A DNA stretch of 64,000 nucleotides from Dendrobium chrysotoxum (lineage: Eukaryota > Streptophyta > Magnoliopsida > Asparagales > Orchidaceae). Shown one piece after another: positions 36,901 to 47,296 of this stretch (position 1 is its first letter; each line of letters begins with the position of its first letter). The notes beneath the pieces were generated by a model. It made no database searches. It was not told the origin of the DNA and saw only the letters and a list, made by a program, of their open reading frames with translations. The stretch lies in NCBI GenBank assembly GCA_019925795.1, contig CM034300.1, positions 70,659,021 to 70,723,020 on the forward strand. The letters run 5' to 3'. Position numbers and translations under genes: made by a program.

Positions 36901-38735
36901 CTCACACAAAGCAATACCATCATGTGGTGGGGGCATGAAACCAAAATTAATTATCTTTTTTTACAACACCCAGTTATTATCAATGAAATGGGCAGTCAAG
37001 CAAATGAACCCATCTGTATTAATTGATGTCCATAAGTCAGAAGTTAATGAAATTCTACTGCTACACTTTAGAATCTCCTTTTGAAGAAGGCATTTCTCTT
37101 TAGTAAACATCTTCTTGCAATCACTTCTAGCAGTGTTTCTAGATATTAATTGCAGATCACGACGGAGATAATGCAACAATGTACGAAGACCAGCCCATTC
37201 AACACATTAAAAAGGAAGATCATGCATGATTATACATGCAGTGAATAACTCACGAAACTCATGAATGTCAAATGTAGATTCAGTCATAGAGATAGTTGAA
37301 GTAGCATTTGACTGTAGAATAAGTTGCCCAATGTCACGAGTGTCTCTTTTTTTACAATTTTGTATATGACGTCTTAAATTGCCTGTGCCATACTTGCTAT
37401 CACACTGATATATTGCCCCACATTTTCTACATTTACATTTCTGCTTGCCATCACTAGGAAGGGGTAACATCTCATAATAACCCCAAACCGTTGAACACAT
37501 TCTTCTTCTTTTCTTCGAGGAAGAGGGGACATCTACACCTTTTTCATTAATATTACACAAATCATCATCATCATTTTCAATATCAACTGAAATAGGAGCA
37601 TTTCCTACTTGCACATTCTCATTGAATGGAGTACTTTCAACAACTGTGTTAGAATCCTCCATCTATTCAAAGGCAATAATATATAAAAAATTACTCAATC
37701 ACAAACTAATACATGGCTCCACCCTCCAACATTGGTATGATGCTATTATGCTATGATAATAACAACATTATTACATTAAATAGAATGTAACTGGTTAAAA
37801 GGCTAGCAATAGTCTAGCATGTAAATTATAATCATTGTTGAATGCTGATCATGTAAATAGCCAAATAAATAAAAGAGTAAAACTATAAAAGAATCTCGGG
37901 TTCACGGTTCACCGTCCAGGCGTCCACACTCAACAACCCACGGCCACAGGTCACTCCACAGTCCACAAGAAATCACTTAAACAATAAACATAGCTAAAAG
38001 CCTAAAATCAATTAAGAAATCACTTACATAACGACAGACAACGGACGAACATGAACAAAGACACAAAGGGATTTCAGTTAAGCTCTAATATTCTTAATCA
38101 TGCATAAATAAATTCTTTAAAATCAGTGAAGAATAAAGGAAAAAACTTAAAAGGTGATATAACATCTCTAGGGTTTGTTAATCACAAACGCATCACCTTG
38201 CCAGTTGCCTCCTAGGGTTTCGTTTCGATTTGAGAAACCCTAAATCAAAAAGGAGACTTGAAGGAGAGAAGGAGATTTGAATCTAGAATTCATCACCTGT
38301 GATTCTTGACAAATTATAAAATCATGAAGAACAGAAGAAGGCCTCCAGGGTCCAGGCTCCACTCTCCAGCACGCAGAGCCGCAGAGGAAAGGGCCGAAAG
38401 GCGAATGACGAAAGTCACGGAATGACTGAATGAGTCGAATGACTGAATGGCAATATGCCATTCCTAATTAATTTAACGCTTGAAGTCCGCGGTTCCGCCT
38501 AAACCATCCATCCAGCGGTTCGGTCCAGTGGCTCCAACAGTGAGCCGAATTTAACGGGTCAAAATTGGGTCAAAATCGTGTTTTCGGGTTGACCCGAACA
38601 CGACCCGATACTCAAATCGGGTCAGATTTCTTGACACAAACCCGACCCGTTTTCTACCCGGGTCGACCCGAACACGAATTTTTTCGAGTCGGATCTGAGT
38701 CGGGTTTCGGGTCGTGTCCAATATTGACAGCCCTA
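33944..38735 (-). mobile_element. hAT transposon (RICESLEEPER-like), 4.8 kb, target duplication GCCGGAAA
   Basis: The terminal inverted repeats are TAGGGCTGTCAAT at 33944 and its exact complement ATTGACAGCCCTA ending at 38735. A perfect 8-bp target duplication GCCGGAAA lies at 33936-33943 and 38736-38743. Both subterminal regions (about 33963-34105 and 38548-38722) are dense in GGGTCG/CGACCCG words. A BED zinc finger plus hAT transposase gene sits on the minus strand. The element is nested in the left subterminal repeats of the CACTA element and is therefore the younger of the two. Confidence 0.95.
35377..37662 (-). pseudogene. hAT transposase (BED finger, RNase H-like fold, C-terminal dimerisation)
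   Basis: Starts at ATG 37662. A BED-type zinc finger follows (KCRKCGAIYQC...GNLRRHIQNC) after an acidic N-terminus and a KKRRRM basic patch. The RNase H-like transposase domain runs through SRISLTSDLWTS, TFDNASANN and CCAHVVNLIVQEGL, then RWNSTF and ILDPRYKFTFVEWCY. An intron with acceptor at about 35878 leads to the dimerisation domain (LDILHFWKGNQYRYPEVAAMA...STVAS-stop-SAF). A further intron precedes a small acidic last exon (35483-35377, MNDPELDGVTED...). Stops at 37207, at about 36959 and within the STVASESAF motif at about 35677 inactivate it. It is related to RICESLEEPER/DAYSLEEPER-type proteins, which cut and paste hAT elements. Confidence 0.9.
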
Positions 38736-39071
38736 GCCGGAAACCTGTAGCATAAATAAAAAAAAAACCTTCTTCCCTTTAAAAATTGATTTTCATAATT
38801 AAACCTACATACAAAAGAAATACAATAATTTATACATTCAAGGCCTCTACTTCTGATCAATAATATCATCAATTACATTATAAAACATGTCCAAATAACA
38901 AATAAATAAACATGTGCATAATAAACATAAACAATAAGAATATCATCAACAAAGCTCAGAATTTGTTTTCTCCTCAGCTGATGCAGATGTCCACAAGAGT
39001 ATATTATAAAATATATCCAAAAACACATAAATACAGATGTCCATATCAGTAAAATAAATAAATAACATCTA
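38736..39071. other. CACTA interior between hAT insertion and TNPA-like gene
   Basis: Starts with the second copy of the target duplication GCCGGAAA, then AT-rich non-coding sequence that would be the 3' UTR of the TNPA-like gene. Confidence 0.55.
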
Positions 39072-40709
39072 CTATGAATTTATTTCCTCCTCAACTGATG
39101 ATGTACTCCTCCCACTATTCATCTGCTCTCTCATCTTTTGCATTTCTTCTAACATTTGAGCTTGTTGCATTTGCATCTACTGCTGCATCTCCAGCTACTG
39201 CTGTTGCATCTGCATCTACCAATCAGCTTGTGCTTTTCTTACCTGTTCTAGCTCGGCTATAAGGGCAGCTATCTGTTGGCTATATAAAGACTCCTGGGTA
39301 CTAGCTGAAAAATTAGAGCCACCAAATATCTATCCCTCATATGCATACGCTTGCGAGCCTAAACTGTAGACTCTGCTGTGTTGCATTCCTCCTATCACTT
39401 ACGACCATGTGTGGTAGTCAGAATATCCTGCTAATCCACCAGAAGAACCTTCACTTGTTACAACCTGGCTCTCTCGAAGTCATGTGTACTCATTCTATGA
39501 AAGTTAACAAAAATTTAAGTAATTTATACATAACTTCACAAAAATTAAACTTATCTACTTACATAGGCTTTCCTCGCATGCTCATCAACCCATTGTTGGT
39601 CCTCCTACCACTTGTGGGTATGACTATGTAATTCAACAGGAGTTGATTCTCTACTCAACACCTCTTTCTATAACAGACATATATTAGTATTCTTATTAAA
39701 GTAAATTATTAAAAAATTTAAAAATTCTTTACCAAATATCTCCTGTACTCAGTATATGGAACAGAACCCCCAGTATGAAGGGAACTACCTAAGCTCCCAA
39801 CATTAGAAGTTCTGTTCTGTCTATTTTGATCCCTCCTCCTGTTATAGTATGGGGTACCCCAAGCACTATTCAACTCTACCCATACACTCTCACCAATCTA
39901 GGGTGGTCACTGGCCTAACTTTCTAATGTCTGTAAATATGTCGCGCATGCGAGTTGAGCCACGCTTCTCAAAATTCTTTCTGATTTTATCATTATATTGT
40001 GACAACCAATAAAAATCTTTCTACAATAAAAACATACAATAAAGAATACATATTTTTGTTAGCTTATGTAAATAAGATATAATATATTTATATAATAACA
40101 AATCTCAAACTCTCTGAACCATATGTCTTGTACTTCTTTCGGGACTTTCTTCCAAGAAATATAAGGAGCATTGTATCTGCTCAGTATTATATCCCATATT
40201 TTATACATTGGCTGCTTTGACAGTTGAAACCTAAAAGAAAAATATTAGTTGTCAAAAAAATTAATTTAATTTTTTTTACATGTCTGAAATAAAATTAGTA
40301 CATACATGTCACCGTTAGGTTCAATCAACATGCGACCCTCTATCGCCAGTTCTGGTGCAGATGGGGTGGAAGGTCCACCTGTAGCGGGCTAAGGTGGTTG
40401 TGGGACATATGGTGGATATAGATATGTAGGAGGGACACCATAAGAAGGTGGGGATGGATAGTAAGGGTAGAAAGGAGTACTCTGTGTGACGTCCGGTGAA
40501 GGAAAGTGTAGTTCTGGTGAGTAGAATTATGAGCTACTTGTTGCAGGAGTAGGTAAAGGCGGGTTAGGCTGACTCTGGGTAGCAGGCTGAGACGAAGAGG
40601 TGCCCTCAGTAAGGACAGGCCTGCTGGATGAGCCAACTGTAACCTTCTTACTGTGCCTACCAAATATATTCTTTATCAATCCTCTCTGATGGTCATCACG
40701 TAAAGCCAT
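39072..40709 (-). pseudogene. CACTA TNPA-like protein (Transposase_24 / Ptta family)
   Basis: Start ATG at 40709 (MALRDDHQRGLIKNIFG). A Ser/Pro/Tyr-rich tract (SQPNPPLPTP, YYPSPPSYGVPP) is followed by EGRMLIEPNGDM. Later exons carry WKKVPKEVQDIWFREF, IRKNFEKRGSTRMRDIF and ELNSAWGTPYYN, then VELHSHTHKW...WVDEHARKAY: the conserved order of the Transposase_24 domain. The C-terminus is a Gln/Met-rich coiled coil (AELEQVRKAQADW, MQMQQAQMLEEMQKMREQM) ending at TAG 39074-39072. Several in-frame stops (in PQPP-stop, LGQ-stop, HKW-stop and the Q-rich tract) disable it. In En/Spm the partner protein binds subterminal repeats and helps excision. Confidence 0.85.
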
Positions 40710-40851
40710 CTGAATAAAAATTGAAGAAATATTAGCAACAATAATTACAACAAAAATTGAAAATAAAATAAAGAAGTAATTAAATAAATGTAAGTACAAT
40801 AAAACTTTAAGTAAAAATTGATTATTAATTGATTGCCAAAAATCACTTAAC

Positions 40852-43800
40852 TTATGATGATTCACTTTCATATGATGAAACTTCTACACTATTATCAGAT
40901 TCATCATGAATGTCCTCTAGGTTTAAATCTACTTCCTCTAACTGTAACTCACTCTCAGTAGTTGTAATTTGATCGTCAACATTATTAGCCAGATCTTTTA
41001 TGTTTGACATAAACTCTTCTTGATGTGCCAGTGGTATTGAAGTAGTCTTTTCAATAACTCCCCTAGGGTTGGTCTTCATTACTACGAGCCAATATTGTTT
41101 ACCTCGTACTCTACTCAGGTAGTTAGTAAAATAGACTTGGCTTGCCTGACTAGCAATGATGAATGGGTCAAACTTTGAATATCTCCTACTTCACTTAACT
41201 TCGGTTATACCATAAAACAGATGTATTCTTGTACATCTATTTTGTACTAGATCAAACCACTCACAGTTGAATAGACACACATTATTCTCATGACCTGGAT
41301 ATTCTAATTATAATATTTCTTGTAATACCCCATAGTACTCAGAATCATCACCTGTATGAGTATTCTCTCTTATATATACACCAAAATTCTCTATTTTTTT
41401 ATCTTCACACCAAAATTTTGTTTGGAATTTATAACCATCAACTAAAAAATTTTGATAAAACTTCACAGCTCTATTTGGTCCCCAAGTTAGATCAAGTAGC
41501 CCATGATATTGCAAATTACTACCTTGAATGTGCACCTAGTTAGTAGGTAAAATATGTTATTAGTATGCTTATTAACTAATTAAAGACATATTAATTGAAA
41601 TAAATAGTCAAAATATGTACCATATTTTTAAACCAAATAGGAAATTCTGTTTTCTCTATCTTTTAGACTTCTACTTATTTTGTTGTGTTCAAACCATCAA
41701 TAAAACTCCTGTAAACATTAAGATTTAGATTGAATTCATGAGTAACAAATTTATGAGCAAGCTTATTCATACTTAACTTGAGATATGACTCAACTTCATC
41801 ATATTTAAGCAAGATATATAAAGTGGCAACTCGCATCTTCTTATCGGTCAAATAGCGCAAGGTGCTAATGCCTGAGGGTTTACCATTTTTGTTGAATACA
41901 GATAAGTTTGAGGATTGACCCACATTTTTAGGTGCAGTGCTCTGACTTGATTGTGAGATTATTTCAAAGTAATACAAAGAAAACTGGGTTGTCTCGTACA
42001 TTAAATATGCTTCACATATTAAGCCTTCAGGATGTACTTTATTTTTAGTAGTCTTCTTAAGTTTATTTAAATATCTCTCAAAAGGATACATCCACCGATA
42101 CTGAACAGGTCCACCAACTCTAGCTTTATATGGTAAATGTACAGGAAGATGCTACATAGAGTCAAAAAAAGCTGGAGGAAATATCTTCTCAAGTTTACAC
42201 AGAATAAAAGGGATATGCTGCTCCATAAGAATTAGGTACTCTGCATTTTGTTTTAAGGAGCATAAATCTTTGAAGAAGATACTAAGCTCGATTAAGAGCT
42301 TTAAAATTTAATCTGACAGATAACTAAAGGTAGTTGGTAGTAGATATTGCATAAAGCTATGATAGTCATGACTCTTCATACCAAATAATCTTCCAGTTCT
42401 AATATCAACATATCTACTTAGATTTGAAGAATATCCATCAGGTACCTGTAAACTCTTCACCCATTCACAAATAGCTCACCTCTGCTCTAAAGTCAAGGTG
42501 AAAGAAGCTTTTAGTTTAAAATTTTTTCTATTTTCACCATCCTTCAATTCTAATACTTTCCTCCTATAAATCTCCTTTAAGTCTATCCTTGCTTTTATAT
42601 TATCTTTAGATTTATCTTTGATGTCTATGACTGTATTTAATATATTATCAAAGATATTTTTCTCTATATACATCACGTCTATGTTATGTCTGATCAAGTT
42701 TATCCTCCAATATAGTAATGATCAAAAAATATTTTTCTTAATCCAATTGTGATTGAAACCATACCTTGGCAATTTATAATCAACTAATGTTGGACAATCC
42801 ACTATTATGGGCATGGACCTTACTCTTTCAAATATTTCTTCACTAGTTAATCTTGGAGGAGGCGGTGACTTAACCATTTTATTTTTGATAAAATCATCCT
42901 TATTTCTCCTTGTAGGTAAGAACATGTGATAATAGTCGAACCAAGTGTTCTTCCCTCCGTGCTTTAAAGTGAATGACTTTATATATTTCTTATAATATGG
43001 ACAAGCTAATTTTTCAAAAGTGTTCCAACATGAGGGCATACCATATGTGGAAAAGTTACCAATTGTCCAAAGTAATGCTGCCCTCATAATAAAGTTCTAT
43101 TTGGTGGAGATATCATATGATAAGCGTCAGAAACATAAAAGGAGTTGACATGTATAACTCTGGGGGAAGATTGTATGGTGTGAGTATCACGGGCCAACAT
43201 AAGTAAGGTGAAGCAGACTGACTAAATGGAGTGAAACCATCTACACATAAACCTAATCTTGTATTTCTTGATTCTAAGGAAAAGGTGGGATTTGTACGAT
43301 CAATGTATTTACAGGCATATGCTTCTGACGGATATATAATAAAACTTCTTGTGAGATATATTCTTTATGCCATCTCATATGTGTAGCAGATCTCAAGGAT
43401 GCATATAATCGTTGTAGTCTAAGAATCATGGGTAAGTAAAATAACCTACTGGCTGGTGCTTCCTTCAGCTTTCTTTTCATGATATATTTTGGTTTAAATC
43501 TCAGTGCGTTGCAATAACGACATGCAATCTCTGATTGATCATCTTTATAGAATAACATACATCCATTGACACAATAATCTATCATTGTGTATATCAAACC
43601 AAGCTTAGAAACCAACTTCTTAGTCCGATATAAATCTGTAGGAATTATGTTATCTTCCGGATTAGTTTCTTTAAGCAGACCAATGAATTGATTAAATATT
43701 CACGCGGGATATTATATTCTGCCTTGATGCTTAACATCTTAACAGTAATGAATAACTCTGAGTGAGTGGTGCACCCCTTCCATATTGGTTGTTGGGAAGC

Positions 43801-44240
43801 ATGTAATAAATCATAAAAATTTTATGCTTCTTTATTAGGTGACTCAAAATTAGCTTCTGTATATTATTTTAAATGTGCTCCACTTGCATCATGAATTAAA
43901 TCCTTAAGATTAGGTCACATATTTTCTTCCTCATCTATAGTAGCACTTATCGATAGGCCACATCGAGAATAAAAATGTGGCTCATACTCACCATGAAAAG
44001 TCCAATACCAATATTCTGGCATGAAGCCTCGACGATATAGATCAACATTTATGTCATCTGGGCTTAGGTGCACCTGAGTTTTATGTTTAAAATATGGGCA
44101 ATGAAACATTCCATCTGAGATGAAGCTGGGCAGTTGAGAAGCTGTCTGAATGAAAATATTCACCCCTCTAATGAACTCATTGGTTAATATATTTCATCAT
44201 TGCGCCAATCGATTATACATCCAATTTCTTTAAGTTCTGA
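40852..44240 (-). pseudogene. CACTA TNP2-type transposase
   Basis: The order fits plant TNP2 transposases (Transposase_21 with flanking domains). A transposase-associated N-terminal domain comes first (EFIRGVNIFIQTA, FHCPYFKHK, YRRGFMPEYWYWTFHGE, from about 44215), then FYDLLHASQQPIWKGC, then GLIYTMIDYCVNGCMLFYKDD with a C-x2-C pair (ACRYCNALRFKP). The core follows: MRAALLWTIGNFSTYGM, LACPYY, GGKNTWFDYYHMFLP, then IRHNIDVMYIEKNIFDN. DUF4218 (MYPFERYLNKLKK) and DUF4216 (NLQYHGLLDLTWGP, YYGVLQEIL) close the protein, ending in an acidic tail at 40852. Stops and frameshifts occur between most blocks, so it is inactive. It would cleave the CACTA ends. Confidence 0.92.
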
Positions 44241-44473
44241 TATCCAGAATATAACATATATATAATATGAATATATTAGATAATATTGTAATATTTATTG
44301 AAGAAAAATACGTCAGATAGATATAATCCATTATGGTTTGAGTAGGTGATTCTTATGGTGATATGATGATCTAGTGATGGTCAGATAGATACTATAAGTT
44401 ATAACTATTTGTGTGCTTATTACTAATTCAATTTCCTTTAGGTACTCATGATTATATAGGCTTATAAATAATT

Positions 44474-44493
44474 GGGGGGGGGGGGGGGGGGGG
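44474..44493. repeat. Poly-G homopolymer (20 G)
   Basis: Uninterrupted run of 20 G between AAATAATT and AACATAAATT. Confidence 0.95.
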
Positions 44494-44949
44494 AACATAA
44501 ATTCAAATTTATATATGGCAGCCCGTTAGGAATTAGGACGTGCTCGTTTGGTTCATAGTGGGGACCAAGTTGTAATGTGTTATCATTACAATTTTTATAA
44601 GTTGGGATAATGATCGTAGCCTATGAAATATGAAGACCTAAAGATAACAAACAACCTTATTATGTATATGTCTTGTGTCATTTCATGTAAAGATAAGCTC
44701 GCATTCCACTATAGTTAGATGTAAGTCCAGTATGCCAGGATACCTTACTAAATTTTCTTAGGATTTTAAATACACAAGCCTCCTCCAATGCACAACATAC
44801 ACTTACTAAGACTAGGATTGAATCATTATCCTATAATAGTTCAAATTAGATTTAGGTTTCTAGGTTGATTACTTCTAAGCTTCTAAATATCATAATACTC
44901 TATAGATTTAGTAAATAAAGGGATATGATGTACCTTCCACCAGTTAGGA

Positions 44950-45345
44950 AGGAAACGTCGTCGAAGGAGTGAACTCAAATAGCCACGTACGCACGAAGGG
45001 AAGAAAATTGCCTTCACAGCAAGCGAGCTCCCATTGCCACTTCCTATCTAACATGAAGGGAACGTCAACAAATTAAGGAGCCAAATCAAACAATGACAGG
45101 CAAAAGGGAGAAAGTTATCTTCACAGCAAGCGAGCTCCTGCATAATTTTTGATCCACCAAGAAGGGAACGTTGTCGAACACGCGAAAGGGAGAAAGTTAC
45201 CCTCACAGCAAGAGAGCTCCCATTTTTGATCGAAGGGAACGTTGAAGGAGCGAAGTTGAGCGAAGGGAACGTCATCGAATGAGCGAAGTCGAACAGGAAC
45301 ATCATCGAAGAAGAAGCGAAGTCAAATAGAAAGTTGAACAAAATG
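44950..45345. repeat. Imperfect tandem repeats in the CACTA 5' region
   Basis: TCACAGCAAGCGAGCTCC-type blocks recur at 45013-45031, 45120-45138 and 45200-45218, each preceded by GGGAGAAARTTRYC-like sequence. GAAGGGAACGTCRTCGAA-like blocks alternate with them from 44950 to 45300. The strong AG/TC skew resembles a transcribed leader or promoter repeat of the transposase gene. Confidence 0.75.
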
Positions 45346-45399
45346 AGCAAATAGGTGCGGACGAGTCAGAAATAGGGTAATTACTGGCATTTTTTCTAG

Positions 45400-45703
45400 T
45401 GGTTAATCCGTCGGTAACATTACCGGTGGATTATACATCGGTATTATTTCATCGACTTTAAATAAGCTAGCATAAATTACGCCGGTAATTTTGTCGGTCA
45501 TTACCGATGGTATAAGCGTCAAAAAATTAAAAACTTTGGCGAAACACTGATGATATTTCCGTCGGTATGTTAGCGGCGATAATTCCACCAGAAATTTCGT
45601 CATAAATTTACCGTCGAATAATCCACCAGTGTTTCTGCCGCTTGTTCTAGTGTATATATATATGCCAAAAATTTTGATGGTAATGGCTTGTTTTCCTGTA
45701 GTG
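45400..45703. promoter_or_regulatory. Right CACTA terminal and subterminal repeat region
   Basis: Repeated TTACCGRYGG and CCGTCGGTAA words in both orientations, ending at the terminal inverted repeat TTTTCCTGTAGTG. These differ in core (TTACCG/CGGTAA) from the TTTCCGGCG words at the left end. Confidence 0.75.
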
Positions 45704-45815
45704 AAGGGATAAATACATTTATGCTAATTTGAATTTTCTTCAAATTATTGACTTCAAATAAATAATAATAATAAAAATCTTTCCTCTACCGAATCCCATA
45801 ATTCCTGTCAGAATC
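45704..45815. other. Short non-coding gap between CACTA and Gypsy fragment
   Basis: AAG target duplication, then AT-rich DNA with a TAA/TAAT microsatellite (about 45761-45775). The Gypsy homology begins shortly after, so it is not clear whether truncation of the Gypsy preceded the CACTA insertion. Confidence 0.5.
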
Positions 45816-46735
45816 GTGCCGATTCGGCACCGAAACAGTCACTTCTATGCTAATCCCGCATTAGCCTCGAGCATCGTCACCTCTCTCATTTATAAAATGC
45901 AAGCAGAAGGAAGCTCTGGGGTGGTTCATTCAATCGTCGCAAATGTGCTTAAGATGAATCCTCTCAAATGTGCTTTCGGGGTCTCCTCAGGCAAATTTCT
46001 TGGGTATGTCATTCATCACCGATGTGTAGAAGTTGATCCCAATAAAATCAAGGCCATTATAGAAATGCCGCAACCAAGAAGTCTCCGTCAACTCCGCTCC
46101 TTGCAAGGACAACTAGCTTTCATCCGACGATTCATATCGAATCTATCGGGTAGATGCCAACCCTTTTCAAAGCTGATGAAGAAGGATGTCCGCTTTAAAT
46201 TAGATGAAGAATGCCAGGAAGCATTTGACAGCATCAAGAGATACTTGTTAAATCCGCCAATTCTCACAGCGCCAATTTTAGGGAAGCCTCTTATACTGTA
46301 TACGACAACACTAGAAGAGTCCCTCGAAGCATTATTATCCCAACACAATAAAGAAGGAAAATAAAATACACTCTACTACATCAGTTAGAGATTGATTGGA
46401 GCAGAGGTGCGATATTCTCCAATTAAGAAGCACTGTTTGGCGTTGATCTTCGCAATCCAGAAGCTCCGCCACTATATGCTCTCCTATAAAATCACCTTGA
46501 TATAAAAGATCGATCCGCTGAAGTTCTTGATAACAAGACCAACATTGACAGGTCATTTAGCAAGGTGGGCAGTAATATTACTACAATTTGATATTATATA
46601 CATGCCACAGAAAGCGGTAAAGGGACAAGCTTTGACAGATTTTCTCACCGCGCATCTAATTCCAGCAGACTCCCCGCTCAATGATGATTTGCCAGATGAA
46701 CAAGTCATGCAGGTCGAGGAAAAGGAGAAACTATA
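45816..46735 (+). pseudogene. pol: Gypsy reverse transcriptase C-terminus and RNase H
   Basis: From about residue 45 the ORF starting at 45816 matches the RT thumb region (MNPLKCAFGVSSGKFLGYVI, then IKAIIEMPQPRSLRQLRSLQGQLAFIRRFI), followed by the start of Ty3 RNase H (ILTAPILGKPLILYTTT). A stop at 46362-46364 interrupts it. Past it the frame continues (EVRYSPIKKHCLALIFAIQKLRHYM), has a further stop near 46502, then ARWAVILLQFDIIYMPQKAVKGQALTDFL to a stop at 46734-46736. The YxDD catalytic motif lies upstream of the truncation and is absent. The N-terminal 40 or so residues do not look like RT and may be a foreign junction. Confidence 0.85.
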
Positions 46736-46745
46736 ATTCTGGGAG

Positions 46746-47069
46746 ATGTATTTTGATGGGGCATCGTCTATCATATCTTCCAAACCTCTAAATCTTGCAA
46801 AGGCCCAAGCTGGCATCGATCTCGTCTTTATAGAACCAGAGGGAGGTATCATGAGATTCTCATTTAGTTTAACTGAACCTTGGACCAATAATGAAGCTGA
46901 ATACGAAGGTCTAATAGCGGGACTGGAGATTACGATTGGTGTCCAAATTATAAATCTCCAAATTTTTGGTAATTCTCAACTTGTGATAAACCAAGTTTTG
47001 GGCATTTATAAGATTTGGAAACTTGAATTTGTACACTACCACCGACGAGCTCTCGAGCTTTTAAAATAA
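46746..47069 (+). pseudogene. Gypsy second (archaeal-type) RNase H
   Basis: Begins MYFDGASS, the first Asp motif of this fold. It continues through WTNNEAEYEGLIAGLEI (Glu motif) and IFGNSQLVINQVLG, where the usual Asp of GDSQLVV is Asn, so one of the metal-binding residues is lost. It ends at TAA 47067. After it the sequence has the expected linker similarity (ITRVIRWQNAKADCLAKLAKELAS-type) in another frame. The domain is diagnostic of Tat-lineage Gypsy elements. Confidence 0.85.
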
Positions 47070-47296
47070 GTGCCGAATGTCAGGATAACTCGAGTTATTC
47101 GATGACAGAATGCAAAAGCAGATTGTCTAGCCAAACTGGCCAAGGAGCTTGCAAGTGAAGACACGAAGCCACCTGTATTTATTCGGTTAAAAATCGCAGG
47201 ATCTTAGAGCCGGCAATCTTCCAATTCCCACGGGCAAAGGGAGTACCAGATTTAGGCCAATAAGATGCAACCCCAGTTGATCCTCAACCTCCCCAA

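Larger units (their letters stand above)
44241..45399. other. CACTA 5' region upstream of the transposase gene
   Basis: No coding similarity. It holds a 20-base poly-G run (44474-44493) and the imperfect tandem repeats at 44950-45345. It presumably contains the promoter and leader of the transposase gene on the minus strand. Confidence 0.5.
33516..45703 (-). mobile_element. CACTA (En/Spm) transposon, 12.2 kb, target duplication AAG
   Basis: The ends are CACTACAGGAAAA at 33516 and its complement TTTTCCTGTAGTG ending at 45703; the similarity extends to a CATTRTTACC block about 25 bases in. A 3-bp target duplication AAG (33513-33515, 45704-45706) is exact. Inside, on the minus strand, are a TNP2-type transposase gene and a Transposase_24 (TNPA-like) gene, the standard two-gene set of plant CACTA elements. 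A hAT element has inserted near the left end. Both transposon genes have stops, so the copy is defective. Confidence 0.95.

Noticed and set aside
40340..40663. 107-codon minus-strand ORF
   Set aside because: It is an alternative frame over the Pro/Tyr-rich part of the TNPA-like gene; the frame with Transposase_24 continuity is the other one.
45816..45950. N-terminal 40 residues of the Gypsy ORF as part of reverse transcriptase
   Set aside because: They do not match the RT palm; homology starts near MNPLKCAFG, so the upstream frame is probably junction sequence.
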